DNA of 64,000 nt, from contig CM056574.1 in assembly GCA_029721435.1 (NCBI GenBank), positions 72,211,501 through 72,275,500 on the forward strand, read 5' to 3'. The notes below the pieces were generated by a model that made no database searches, was not told the origin of the DNA, and was given only the letters and a program-made list of their open reading frames with translations. A program made the translations under genes and the position numbers. The DNA comes from Gymnothorax reevesii. Taxonomy: Eukaryota > Chordata > Actinopteri > Anguilliformes > Muraenidae. Positions 37,101 through 50,645 of this stretch are shown piece after piece (within the stretch, counting starts at the first letter, position 1; each line of letters opens with the position of its first letter).

Positions 37101-38689
37101 CGTGTTTTCATGAAAGTGCGTATAGCCACAGTTTCAGCGCTCTAGCTCGCTTCCTTACAGAGATAAACGCATATTCACTCCAATTCAGTCATGTTTTCAC
37201 AATTCACTCAAGTTTGTCACTTTCCCACTAAGTTACACACAGAAAGGACATTTTTGACAAGCAAAACTAAAAAAAAGAAAGTTTTTGAAAAAGTACATAT
37301 CTTCACTTCAGAAGCTTATATTCACTGAAAATTGGCCATACAAGCACATTGGACCAATCGATACAATATATGCAATGCACTGTGATCTGAAGCTGTTCCC
37401 TGGCCAGAAGCACGCACAGTTTCACATTCTGACCTTAAAATCTCAAAGAAGCGTGTTTTCATGAAAGCACGTCTAGCCACAGTTTCAGCGCTCTAGCGCG
37501 CTTCCTTACAGAGATAAACGCATAATCACTCCAATTCAGTCATATAGTCACAATTCACTCAAGTTTTTCACTTTCCCACTGGGTTACACACAGAATGGAC
37601 ATTTTTGACAAGCAAAATTTAAAAAAAAGAAAGTTTTTGAAAAAGTGCATATCTTCACTTCAGAAGCTTCTATTCACTTCCAAATGGCCATACAAGCACA
37701 TTGGAACAAACGATAAAATATATGCATTGCATTGTGATCTGAAGCTGTTGCCAAGCCGGAAACACGCTCAGATTCACGTTCTGAGCTTAAAACCTCAAAG
37801 AAGCATGTTTTCATGAAAGTGCGTATAGCCACAGTTTCAGCGCTCTAGCTCGCTTTCTTACAGAGATAAACGCATATTCACTCCAATTCAGTCATATTGT
37901 CACAATTCACTCAAGTTTGTCACTTTCTCACTAAGTTACACACAGAAAGGACATTTTTGACAAGCAAAACTAAAAAAAAGAAAGTTTTTGAAAAGTACAT
38001 ATCTTCACTTCAGAAGCTTATATTCACTGAAAATTGGCCATACAAGCACATTGGACCAATCGATACAATATATGCAATGCACTGTGATCTGAAGCTGTTC
38101 CCTGGCCAGAAGCACGCACAGTTTCACATTCTGAGCTTAAAACCTCAAAGAAGCGTGTTTTCATGAAAGCAAGTATAGCCACAGTTTCAGCGCTCTAGCG
38201 CGCTTCCTTTCAGAGATAAACGCATAATCACTCGAATTCAGTCATATAGTCACAATTCACTCAAGTTTTTCACTTTCCCACTGGGTTACACACAGAATGG
38301 ACATTTTTGACAAGCAAAATTTAAAAAAAAGAAAGTTTTTGAAAAAGTGCATATCTTCACTTCAGAAGCTTCTTTTCACTTCCAAATGGCCATACAAGCA
38401 CATTGGAACAAACGATACAATATATGCATTGCACTGTGATCTGAAGCTGTTGCCAGGCCAGAAGCACACACAGTTTCACGTTCTGAGCTTAAAACCTCAA
38501 AGAAGCGTGTTTTCATGAAAGCAAGTATCGCCACAGTTTCAGCTCTCTAGCGCGCTTCCTTACAGAGATAAACGCATAATCACTCGAATTCAGTCATATA
38601 GTCACAATTCACTCAAGTTTGTCACTTTCCCACTGGGTTACACACAGAATGGACATTTTTGACAAGCAAAATTTAAAAAAAAGAAAGTT
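34121..38689 (+). repeat. HOR family B, copy B1 (about 4,569 bp, 13-mer)
   Basis: Sequence from about 34,121 recurs 4,568-4,569 bp later along the whole unit, with matched landmarks at 34382/38951, 36139/40708, 37595/42163, 37897/42465 and 38297/42865. Thirteen monomers average 351.5 bp. Most carry tcgctttcttacagagataaacgc, and many have the ctgggttacac form and the ATCGAT site. Differences from B2 are visible about every few hundred bases, for example cagagagtcac at 34,730 against catatagtcac at 39,300, so B copies look more diverged than A1/A2. Confidence 0.92.
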
Positions 38690-41600
38690 TTTGAAAAAGT
38701 ACATATCTTCACTTCAGAAGCTTATATTCACTGAAAATTGGCCATACAAGCACATTGGACCAATCGATACCATATAAGCATTGCACTGTGATCTGATGCT
38801 GTTCCCTGGCCAGAAACACGCTCAGATTCACGTTCTGAGCTTAAAACCTCGAAGAAGCGTGTTTCCATGAAAGTGCGTTTAGCCACAGTTTCAGCGCTCT
38901 AGCTCGCTTTCTTACAGAGATAAACGCATATTCACTCCAATTCAGTCATATTGTCACAATTCACTCAAGTTTGTCACTTTCCCACTAAGTTACACACAGA
39001 AAGAACATTTTTGACAAGCAAAACTAAAAAAAAGAAAGTTTTTGAAAAAGTGCAAATCTTCACTTCTGAAGCTTATATTCACGTCCAAATGGCCATACAA
39101 GCACATTGGACCAATCGATACCATATAAGCATTGCACTGTGATCTGAAGCTGTTCCCTGGCCAGAAACACGCACAGTTTCACATTCTGAGCTTAAAACCT
39201 CAAAGAAGCGTGTTTTCATGAAAGCACGTATAGCCACAGTTTCAGCGCTCTAGCGCGCTTCCTTACAGAGATAAACGCATAATCACTCCAATTCAGTCAT
39301 ATAGTCACAATTCACTCAAGTTTTTCACTTTCCCACTGGGTTACACACAGAATGGACATTTTTGGCAAGCAAAATAAAAAAAAAAAAGAAAGTTTTTGAA
39401 AAAGTGCAAATCTTCACTTCAGAAGCTTCTTTTCACTTCCAAATGGCCAAACAAGCACATTGGAACAAACGATACAATATATGCATTGCACTGTGATCTG
39501 AAGCTGTTGCCAGGCCGTAAACACGCTCAGATTCACGTTCTGAGCTTAAAACCTCAAAGAAGCATGTTTTCATGAAAGTGCGTTTAGCCACAGTTTCAGC
39601 GCTCTAGCTCGCTTTCTTACAGAGATAAACGCATATTCACTCCAATTCAGTCATATTGTCACAATTCACTCAAGTTTGTCACTTTCCCACTAAGTTCCAC
39701 ACAGAAAGGACATTTTTGACAAGCAAAACTAAAAAAAGAAAGTTTTTGAAAAAGTGCATATCTTCACTTCAGAAGCTTATATTCACTTCCAAATGGCCAT
39801 ACAAGCACATTGGACCAAACAATACCATATAAGCATTACACTGTGATCTGAAGCTGTTCCCTGGCCAGAAACACGCACAGTTTCACATTCTGAGCTTAAA
39901 ACCTCAAAGAAGCGTGTTTTCATGAAAGCAAGTATAGCCACAGTTTCAGCGCTCTAGTGCGCTTCCTTACAGAGATAAACGCATAATCACTCGAATTCAG
40001 TCATATAGTCACAATTCACTCAAGTTTGTCACTTTCCCACTGGGTTACACACAGAATGGACATTTTTGACAAGCAAAATTAAAAAAAAAGAAAGTTTTTG
40101 AAAAAGTGCATGTCTTCACTTCAGAAGCTTCTATTCACTTCCAAATGGCCAAACAAGCACATGGGAACAAACGATACAATATATGCATTGCACTGTGATC
40201 TGAAGCTGTTGCCAGGCCAGAAACACGCTCAGATTCACGTTCTGAGCTTAAAACCTCAAAGAAGCATGTTTTCATGAAAGTGCGTATAGCCACAGTTTCA
40301 GCGCTCTCGCTCGCTTTCTTACAGAGATAAACGCATATTCACTCCAATTCAGTCATATTGTCACAATTCAGTCAAGTTTGTCACTTTCCCACTAAGTTAC
40401 ACACAGAAAGGACATTTTTGACAAGCAAAACTAAAAAAAGAAAGTTTTTGAAAAAGTACATATCTTCACTTCAGAAGCTTATATTCACTTAAAATTGGCC
40501 ATACAAGCACATTGGACCAATCGATACAATATATGCAATGCACTGTGATCTGAAGCTGTTCCCTGGCCAGAAACATCCACAGTTTCACTTTCTGAGCTTA
40601 AAACCTCAAAGAAGCGTGTTTTCATGAAAGTGCGTATAGCCACAGTTTTAGCGCTCTAGCTCGCTTTCTTACAGAGATAAACGCATATTCACACCAATTC
40701 AGTCATATTGTCACAATTCACTCAAGTTTGTCACTTTCCCACTAAGTTACACACAGAAAGGACATTTTTGTCAAGCAAAACTAAAAAAAAGAATGTTTTT
40801 GAAAAAGTACATATCTTCACTTCAGAAGCTTATATTCACTTAAAATTGGTCATACAAGCACATTGGACCAATCGATACAATATATGCAATGCACTTTCAT
40901 CTGAAGCTGTTCCCTGGCCAGAAGCACGCACAGTTTCACATTCTGAGCTTCAAACCTCAAAGAAGCGTGTTTTCATGAAAGCAAGTATAGCCACAGTTTC
41001 AGCTCTCTAGCGCGCTTCCTTACAGAGATAAACGCATAATCACTCGAATTCAGTCATATAGTCACAATTCACTCAAGTTTGTCACTTTCCCACTGGGTTA
41101 CACACAGAATGGACATTTTTGACAAGCAAAATTAAAAAAAAAAGAAAGTTTTTGAAAAAGTGCATATCTTCACTTCAGAAGCTTCTATTCACTTCCAAAT
41201 GGCCTAACAAGCACATGGGAACAAACGATACAATATATGCATTGCACTGTGTTCTGAAGCTGTTGCCTGGCCAGAAACACGCTCAGATTCACGTTCTGAG
41301 CTTAAAACCTCAAAGAAGCATGTTTTCATGAAAGTGCGTATAGCCACAGTTTCAGCGCTCTTGCTCGCTTTCTTACAGAGAGAAACGCATATTCACTCCA
41401 ATTCAGTCATATTGTCACAATTCAGTCAAGTTTGTCACTTTCCCAATAAGTTACACACAGAAAGGACATTTTTGACAAGCAAAACTAAAAAAAGTAAGTT
41501 TTTGAAAAAGTGCATATCTTCACTTCAGAAGCTTATATTCACTTCCAAATGGCCATACAAGCACATTGGACCAAACGATACCATATAAGCATTGCACTGT

Positions 41601-43258
41601 GATCTGAAGCTGTTCCCTGGACAGAAACACGCACAGTTTCACATTCTGAGCTTAAAACCTCAAAGAAGCGTGTTTTCATGAAAGTGCGTATAGCCACAGT
41701 TTCAGCGCTCTAGCTCGCTTCCTTACAGAGATAAACGCATATTCACTCCAATTCAGTCATGTTTTCACAATTCACTCAAGTTTGTCACTTTCCCACTAAG
41801 TTACACACAGAAAGGACATTTTTGACAAGCAAAACTAAAAAAAAGAAAGTTTTTGAAAAAGTACATATCTTCACTTCAGAAGCTTATATTCACTGAAAAT
41901 TGGCCATACAAGCACATTGGACCAATCGATACAATATATGCAATGCACTGTGATCTGAAGCTGTTCCCTGGCCAGAAGCACGCACAGTTTCACATTCTGA
42001 CCTTAAAATCTCAAAGAAGCGTGTTTTCATGAAAGCACGTCTAGCCACAGTTTCAGCGCTCTAGCGCGCTTCCTTACAGAGATAAACGCATAATCACTCC
42101 AATTCAGTCATATAGTCACAATTCACTCAAGTTTTTCACTTTCCCACTGGGTTACACACAGAATGGACATTTTTGACAAGCAAAATTTAAAAAAAAGAAA
42201 GTTTTTGAAAAAGTGCATATCTTCACTTCAGAAGCTTCTATTCACTTCCAAATGGCCATACAAGCACATTGGAACAAACGATACAATATATGCATTGCAC
42301 TGTGATCTGAAGCTGTTGCCAAGCCGGAAAAACGCTCAGATTCACGTTCTGAGCTTAAAACCTCAAAGAAGCATGTTTTCATGAAAGTGCGTATAGCCAC
42401 AGTTTCAGCGCTCTAGCTCGCTTTCTTACAGAGATAAACGCATATTCACTCCAATTCAGTCATATTGTCACAATTCACTCAAGTTTGTCACTTTCTCACT
42501 AAGTTACACACAGAAAGGACATTTTTGACAAGCAAAACTAAAAAAAAGAAAGTTTTTGAAAAGTACATATCTTCACTTCAGAAGCTTATATTCACTGAAA
42601 ATTGGCCATACAAGCACATTGGACCAATCGATACAATATATGCAATGCACTGTGATCTGAAGCTGTTCCCTGGCCAGAAGCACGCACAGTTTCACATTCT
42701 GAGCTTAAAACCTCAAAGAAGCGTGTTTTCATGAAAGCAAGTATAGCCACAGTTTCAGCGCTCTAGCGCGCTTCCTTTCAGAGATAAACGCATAATCACT
42801 CGAATTCAGTCATATAGTCACAATTCACTCAAGTTTTTCACTTTCCCACTGGGTTACACACAGAATGGACATTTTTGACAAGCAAAATTTAAAAAAAAGA
42901 AAGTTTTTGAAAAAGTGCATATCTTCACTTCAGAAGCTTCTATTCACTTCCAAATGGCCATACAAGCACATTGGAACAAACGATACAATATATGCATTGC
43001 ACTGTGATCTGAAGCTGTTGCCAGGCCAGAAGCACACACAGTTTCACGTTCTGAGCTTAAAACCTCAAAGAAGCGTGTTTTCATGAAAGCAAGTATCGCC
43101 ACAGTTTCAGCTCTCTAGCGCGCTTCCTTACAGAGATAAACGCATAATCACTCGAATTCAGTCATATAGTCACAATTCACTCAAGTTTGTCACTTTCCCA
43201 CTGGGTTACACACAGAATGGACATTTTTGACAAGCAAAATTTAAAAAAAAGAAAGTTT
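38690..43258 (+). repeat. HOR family B, copy B2 (about 4,569 bp, 13-mer)
   Basis: This is the second full copy and directly abuts B1. The order of all 13 monomer variants is preserved, including rare ones such as gtcaagcaaaac with gaatgttttt (about 40,771), ttctcactaagtt with the shortened tgaaaagtac (about 42,490), and agccggaaaaacgc (about 42,323; ccggaaacacgc in B1). Copy ends are accurate to a few tens of bases. Confidence 0.92.
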
Positions 43259-43608
43259 TTGAAAAAGTGCATATCTTCACTTCAGAAGCTTCTATTCACT
43301 TCCAAATGGCCAAACAAGCACATGGGAACAAACAATACAATATATGCATTGCACTGTGTTCTGAAGCTGTTGCCAGGCCAGAAACACGCTCAGATTCACG
43401 TTCTGAGCTTAAAACCTCTAAGAAGCATGTTTTCATGAAAGTGCGTATAGCCACAGTTTCAGCGCTCTAGCTCGCTTTCTTACAGAGATAAACGCATATT
43501 CACTCCAATTCAGTCATATTGTCACAATTCACTCAAGTTTGTCACTTTCCCACTAAGTTACACACAGAAGGAACATTTTTGACAAGCAAAACTAAAAAAA
43601 AGAAAGTT
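43259..43608 (+). repeat. Single extra monomer between B2 and partial B3
   Basis: The offset between equivalent landmarks changes from 4,569 to 4,919 bp here (38698 and 43617), meaning one added monomer. It is of the gggaacaaac type with tgttctgaagctgttgcc, similar to units near 32.8, 48.6, 57.7 and 61.5 kb rather than to the B units beside it. Confidence 0.85.
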
Positions 43609-44490
43609 TTTGAAAAAGTACATATCTTCACTTCAGAAGCTTATATTCACTGAAAATTGGCCATACAAGCACATTGGACCAATCGATACAATATAAGCAT
43701 TGCACTGTGATCTGATGCTGTTCCCTGGCCAGAAACACGCTCAGATTCACGTTCTGAGCTTAAAACCTCAAAGAAGCGTGTTTCCATGAAAGTGCGTTTA
43801 GCCACAGTTTCAGCGCTCTAGCTCGCTTTCTTACAGAGATAAACGCATATTCACTCCAATTCAGTCATATTGTCACAATTCACTCAAGTTTGTCACTTTC
43901 CCACTAAGTTACACACAGAAAGAACATTTTTGACAAGCAAAACTAAAAAAAAGAAAGTTTTTGAAAAAGTGCAAATCTTCACTTCAGAAGCTTATATTCA
44001 CGTCCAAATGGCCATACAAGCACATTGGACCAATCGATACCATATAAGCATTGCACTGTGATCTGAAGCTGTTCCCTGGCCAGAAACACGCACAGTTTCA
44101 CATTCTGAGCTTAAAACCTCAAAGAAGCGTGTTTTCATGAAAGCACGTATAGCCACAGTTTCAGCGCTCTAGCGCGCTTCCTTACAGAGATAAACGCATA
44201 ATCACTCCAATTCAGTCATATAGTCACAATTCACTCAAGTTTTTCACTTTCCCACTGGGTTACACACAGAATGGACATTTTTGGCAAGCAAAATAAAAAA
44301 AAAAAAGAAAGTTTTTGAAAAAGTGCATATCTTCACTTCAGAAGCTTCTATTCACTTCCAAATGGCCATACAAGCACATTGGAACAAACGATACAATATA
44401 TGCATTGCACTGTGATCTGAAGCTGTTGCCAGGCCGGAAACACGCTCAGATTCACGTTCTGAGCTTAAAACCTCAAAGAAGCATGTTTTC
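43609..44490 (+). repeat. HOR family B, partial copy B3
   Basis: About 2.5 monomers match the start of B2 at an offset of 4,919 bp, including gtgcaaatcttcac and the ttggcaagcaaaataaa run at about 44,281 (39,362 in B2). The match is lost at about 44,490, where gcgtatagcc replaces gcgtttagcc. Confidence 0.85.
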
Positions 44491-44822
44491 ATGAAAGTGC
44501 GTATAGCCACAGTTTCAGCGCTCGAGCTCGCTTTCTTACAGAGATAAACGCATATTCACTCCAATTCAGTCATATAGTCACAATTCACTCAAGTTTGTCA
44601 CTTTCCCACTGGGTTACACACAGAATGGACATTTTTGACAAGCAAAATAAAAAAAAAAGAAAGTTATTGAAAAAGTGCATGTATTCACTTCAGAAGCTTC
44701 TATTCACTTCCAAATGGCCAAACAAGCTCATGGGAACAAACGATACAATATATGCATTGCACTGTGATCTGAAGCTGTTGCCAGGCCAGAAACACGCTCA
44801 GATTCACGTTCTGAGCTTAAAA

Positions 44823-46880
44823 CCTCAAAGAAGCGTGTTTTCATGAAAGTGCGTATAGCCACAGTTTCTTCGCTCTAGCTCGCTTCCTAACAGAGATAAA
44901 CGCATATTCACTCCTATTCAGTCATGTTGTCACAATTCACTCAAGTTTGTCACTTTCCCACTAAGTTACACACAGAAAGGATATTTTTGACAAGCAAAAC
45001 TAAAAAAAAGAAAGTTTTTGAAAAAGTACATATCTTCACTTCAGAAGCTTATATTCACTTAAAATTGGCCATACAAGCACATTGGACCAATCGATACAAT
45101 ATATGCAATGCACTGTGATCTGAAGCTGTTCCCTGGCCAGAAGCACGCACAGTTTTACATTCTGACCTTAAAACCTCAAAGAAGCGTGTTTTCAAGAAAG
45201 CAAGTATATCCACAGTTTCAGCGCTCTAGCGCGCTTCCTTACAGAGATAAACGCATATTCACTCGAATTCAGTCATATAGACACAATTTACTCAAGTTTT
45301 TCACTTTCCCACTGGGTTACACACAGAATGGACATTTTTGACAAGCAAAATTTAAAAAAAAGAAAGTTTTTGAAAAAGTGCATATCTTCACTTCAGAAGC
45401 TTCTATTCACTTCCAAATGGCCATACAAGCACATTGGAACAAACGATACAATATATGCATTGCACTGTGATCTGAAGCTGTTGCCAAGCCGGAAACACGC
45501 TCAGATTCACGTTCTGAGCTTAAAACCTCAAAGAAGCATGTTTTCATGAAAGTGCGTATAGCCACAGTTTCAGCGCTCTAGCTCGCTTTCTTACAGAGAT
45601 AAACGCATATTCACTCCAATTCAGTCATATAGTCACAAATCACTCAAGTTTGCTACTTTCCCACTAAGTTCCACCCAGAAAGGACATTTTTGACAAGCAA
45701 AACTAAAAAAAAGAATGTTTTTGAAAAAGTACATATCTTCACTTCAGAAGCTTATATTCACTTCCAAATGGCCATACAAGCACATTGGACTAAACGATAC
45801 CAAAAAAGCATTGCACTGTGATCTGAAGCTGTTCCCTGGCCAGAAACATCCACAGTTTCACTTTCTGAGCTTAAAACCTCAAAGAAGCGTGTTTTCATGA
45901 AAGTGCGTATAGCCACAGTTTTAGCGCACTAGCTCGCTTTCTTACAGAGATAAACGCATATTCACACCAATTCAGTCATATTGTCACAATTCACTCAAGT
46001 TTGTCACTTTCCCACTAAGTTACACACAGAAAGGACATTTTTGACAAGCAAAACTAAAAAAAAGAATGTTTTTGAAAAAGTACATATCTTCACTTCAGAA
46101 GCTTATATTCACTTAAAATTGGTCATACAAGCACATTGGACCAATCGATACAATATATGCAATGCACTGTCATCTGAAGCTGTTCCCTGGCCAGAAGCAC
46201 GCACAGTTTCACATTCTGAGCTTCAAACCTCAAAGAAGCGTGTTTTCATGAAAGCAAGTATAGCCACAGTTTCAGCTCTCTAGCGCGCTTCCTGACAGAG
46301 ATAAACGCATAATCACTCGAATTCAGTCATATAGTCACAATTCACTCAAGTTTGTCACTTTCCCACTGGGTTACACACAGAATGGACATTTTTGACAAGC
46401 AAAATTTAAAAAAAAGAAAGTTTTTGAAAAAGTGCATATCTTCACTTCAGAAGCTTCTATTCACTTCCAAATGGCCAAACAAGCACATTGGACCAATCGA
46501 TACCATATAAGCATTGCACTGTGATCTGATGCTGTTCCCTGGCCAGAAACACGCTCAGATTCACGTTCTGAGCTTAAAACCTCAAAGAAGCGTGTTTCCA
46601 TGAAAGTGCATTTAGCCACAGTTTCAGCGCTCTAGCTCGCTTTCTTACAGAGATAAACGCATATTCACTCCAATTCAGTCATATTGTCACAATTCACTCA
46701 AGTTTGTCACTTTCCCACTGGGTTACACACAGAATGGACATTTTTGACAAGCAAAATTAAAAAAAAAGAAAGTTTTTGAAAAGTACATTTCTTCACTTCA
46801 GAAGCTTATATTCACTTAAAATTGGCCATACAAGCACATTGGACCAATCGATACAATATATGCAATGCACTGTGATCTGA
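44823..46880 (+). repeat. Block C1 (repeated about 8,044 bp downstream)
   Basis: About six monomers match 52866-54925 at an offset of 8,043-8,045 bp (23 monomers). Shared rare marks are acagtttcttcgctc (44861/52904), ttttacattctgacc, and the tcatctgaagc unit (45981/54025). An interior stretch (about 46,475-46,560 against 54,520-54,605) is of different monomer types although offset and flanks hold. Bases 44,491-44,822 before the block are ordinary monomer sequence outside any larger repeat I could trace. Confidence 0.82.
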
Positions 46881-47829
46881 AGCTGTTGCCAGGCCGGAAA
46901 CACGCTCAGATTCACGTTCTGAGATTAAAAAGTCAAAGAAGCATGTTTTCATGAAAGTGCGTATAGCCACAGTTTCAGCGCTCTAGCTCGCTTTCTTACA
47001 GAGATAAACGCATATTCACTCCAATTCAGTCATATTGTCACAATTCACTCAAGTTTGTCACTTTCTCACTAAGTTACACACAGAATGGACATTTTTGACA
47101 AGCAAAATTAAAAAAAAAGAAAGTTTTTGAAAAGTACATATCTTCACTTCAGAAGCTTATATTCACTTAAAATTGGCCATACAAGCACATTGGACCAATC
47201 GATACAATATATGCAATGCACTGTGATCTGAAGCTGTTCCCTGGCCAGAAGCACGCACAGTTTCACGTTCGGAGCTTAAAACCTCAAAGAAGCGTGTTTT
47301 CATGAAAGCACGTATAGCCACAGTTTCAGCGCTCAAGCACGCTTCCTTACAGAGATAAACGCATATTCACTCCAATTCAGTCATATTGTCACAATTCACT
47401 CAAGTTTGTCACTTTCCCACTGGGTTACACACAGAATGGACATTTTTGACAAGCAAAATTTAAAAAAAAGTGCATATCTTCACTTCAGAAGCTTCTATTC
47501 ACTTCCAAATGGCCATACAAGCACATTGGAAGAAACGATACAATATATGCATTGCACTGTGATCTGAAGCTGTTGCCAGGCCGGAAACACGCTCAGATTC
47601 ACGTTCTGAGCTTAAAACCTCAAAGAAGCATGTTTTCATGAAAGTGCGTATAGCCACAGTTTCAGCGCTCTAGCTCGCTTTCTTACAGAGATAAACACAT
47701 ATTCACTCCAATTCAGTCATATTGTCACAATTCACTCAAGTTTTTCACTTTCCCACTGGGTTACACACAGAATGGACATTTTTGACAAGCAAAACTAAAA
47801 AAAAGAAAGTTTTTGAAAAAGTGCAAATC
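46881..47829 (+). repeat. Mixed monomers, including a 16-bp-deleted unit
   Basis: About 2.7 units. The stretch 46,865-47,440 matches 48,955-49,530 at an offset of 2,090 bp (six monomers), with the shared rare ttaaaaagtcaaag and gttcggagctt. The unit at about 47,460 lacks 16 bp, joining the A tract directly to gtgcatatc. Confidence 0.8.
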
Positions 47830-50645
47830 TTCACTTCAGAAGCTTCTATTCACTTCCAAATGGCCATACAAGCACATTGGACCAAACGATTCCATATAAG
47901 CATTGCACTGTGATCTGAAGCTGTTCCCTGGCCAGAAACACGCACAGTTTCACTTTCTGAGCTTAAAACCTCAAAGAAGCGTGTTTTCATGAAAGTGCGT
48001 ATAGCCACAGTCTCAGCGCTCAAGCGCGCTTCCTGACAGAGATACGAGCATATTCACTCCAATTCAGTGATATAGTCACAATTCACTGAAGTTGTTCACT
48101 TTCCCACTGAGTAACACACAGAATAGACATTTCTGACAAGCAAATCTAAAAAAAAGAAAGTTTTTGAAGAAGTGCATATCTTCACTTCAGAAGCTTATAT
48201 TCACTTCCAAATGGCCATAAAAGCCATAGGACCAAACGATACCATATACGCATTGCACTGTGATCTGAAGCTGTTCCCAGGCCAGAAACACGCTCAGATT
48301 CACGTTCTGAGCTTAAAACCTCAAAGAAGCATGTTTTCATGAAAGTGCGTATAGCCACAGTTTCAGCGCTCTAGCTCGCTTTCTTACAGAGATAAACGCA
48401 TATTCACTCCAATTCAGTCATATTGTCACAATTCACTCAAGTTTGTCACTTTCTCACTAAGTTACAAACAGAAAGGACATTTTTGACAAGCAAAATTTAA
48501 AAAAAAAGAAAGTTTTTGAAAAAGTGCATATCTTCACTTCAGAAGCTTCTATTCACTTCCAAATGGCCAAACAAGCACATGGGAACAAACGATACAATAT
48601 ATGCATTGCACTGTGTTCTGAAGCTGTTGCCAGGCCAGAAACACGCTCAGATTCACGTTCTGAGCTTAAAACCTCAAAGAAGCATGTTTTCATGAAAGTG
48701 CGTATAGCCACAGTTTCAGCGCTCTAGCTCGCTTTCTTACAGAAATGAACGCATATTCACTCCAATTCAGTCATATTGTCACAATTCACTCAAGTTTGTC
48801 ACTTTCCCACTAAGTTACACACAGAAAGGACAGTTTTGACAAGCAAAACTAAAAAAAGAAAGTTTTTGAAAAGTACATATCTTCACTTCAGAAGCATATA
48901 TTCACTTAAAATTGGCCATACAAGCACATTGGACCAATCGATACAATATATGCAATGCACTGTGATCTGAAGCTGTTGCCAGGGCGGAAACACGCTCAGA
49001 TTCACGTTCTGAGCTTAAAAAGTCAAAGAAGCATGTTTTCATGAAAGTGCGTATAGCCACAGTTTCAGCGCTCTAGCTCGCTTTCTTACAGAGATAAACG
49101 CATATTCACTCCAATTCAGTCATATTGTCACAATTCACTCAAGTTTGTCACTTTCTCACTAAGTTACACACAGAATGGACATTTTTGACAAGCAAAATTA
49201 AAAAAAAAGAAAGTTTTTGAAAAGTACATATCTTCACTTCAGAAGCTTATATTCACTTAAAATTGGCCATACAAGCACATTGGACCAATCGATACAATAT
49301 ATGCAATGCACTGTGATCTGAAGCTGTTCCCTGGCCAGAAGCACGCACAGTTTCACGTTCGGAGCTTAAAACCTCAAAGAAGCGTGTTTTCATGAAAGCA
49401 CGTATAGCCACAGTTTCAGCGCTCAAGCACGCTTCCTTACAGAGATAAACGCATATTCACTCCAATTCAGTCATATTGTCACAATTCACTCAAGTTTGTC
49501 ACTTTCCCACTAAGTTACACACAGAAAGGACATTTTTGAGAAGAAAAAACTAAAAAAAAGAAAGTTTTTGAAAAAGTGCATATCTTCTCTTCAGAAGCTT
49601 CTATTCACTTCCAAATGGCCATACAAGCACATTGGACCAAACGATACCATATAAGCATTGCACTGTGATCTGAAGCTGTTCCCTGGCCAGAAGCACGCAC
49701 AGTTTCACTTTCTGAGTTTAAAACCTCAAAGAAGCATGTTTTCATGAAAGTGCGTATAGCCACAGTTTCAGCGCTCAAGCGCGCTTCCTTACAGAGATAC
49801 GAGCATATTCACTCCAATTCAGTAATATAGTCACAATTCACTGAAGTTGTTCACTTTCCCACTGAGTAACACACAGAATGGACATTTCTGACAAGCAAAT
49901 CTAAAAAAAACAAAGTTTTTGAAGAAGTGCATATCTTCACTTCAGAAGCTTATATTCACTTCCAAATGGCCATAAAAGCCATAGGACCAAACGATACCAT
50001 ATACGCATTGCACTGTGATCTGAAGCTGTTCCCAGGCCAGAAACACGCTCAGATTCACGTTCTGAGCTTAAAACCTCAAAGAAGCATGTTTTCATGAAAG
50101 TGCGTATAGCCACAGTTTCAGCGCTCTAGCTCGCTTTCTTACAGAGATAAACGCATATTCACTCCAATTCAGTCATATTGTCACAATTCACTCAAGTTTG
50201 TCACTTTCTCACTAAGTTACACACAGAAAGGACATTTTTGACAAGCAAAACTAAAAAAAAGAAAGGTTTTGAAAAGTACATATCTTCACTTCAGAAGCTT
50301 ATATTCACTTAAAATTGGCCATACAAGCACATTGGACCAATCGATACAATATATGCAATGCACTGTGATCTGAAGCTGTTGCCAGGCCGGAAACACGCTC
50401 AGATTCACGTTCTGAGCTTAAAACCTCAAAGAAGCATGTTTTCATGAAAGTGCGTATAGCCACAGTTTCAGCTCTCTAGCTCGCTTTCTTACAGAGATAA
50501 ACGCATATTCACTCCAATTCAGTCATATTGTCACAATTCACTCAAGTTTGTCACTTTCCCACTAAGTTACACACAGAAAGGACATTTTTGACAAGAAAAA
50601 ACTAAAAAAAAGAAAGTTTTTGAAAAAGTGCATATCTTCACTTCA
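47830..50645 (+). repeat. Block D1 (repeated 9,095 bp downstream)
   Basis: About eight monomers match 56,925-59,740 at a constant offset of 9,095 bp (26 monomers); acgattccat, for instance, is at 47886 and 56981. The block contains two units of the ataaaagccatagg type (at 48221 and 49976, 1,755 bp apart). These lack a few bases of the usual acaagcacattgg segment and carry gaagaagtgc, cgagcatatt and gaagttgttcac. Confidence 0.88.
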
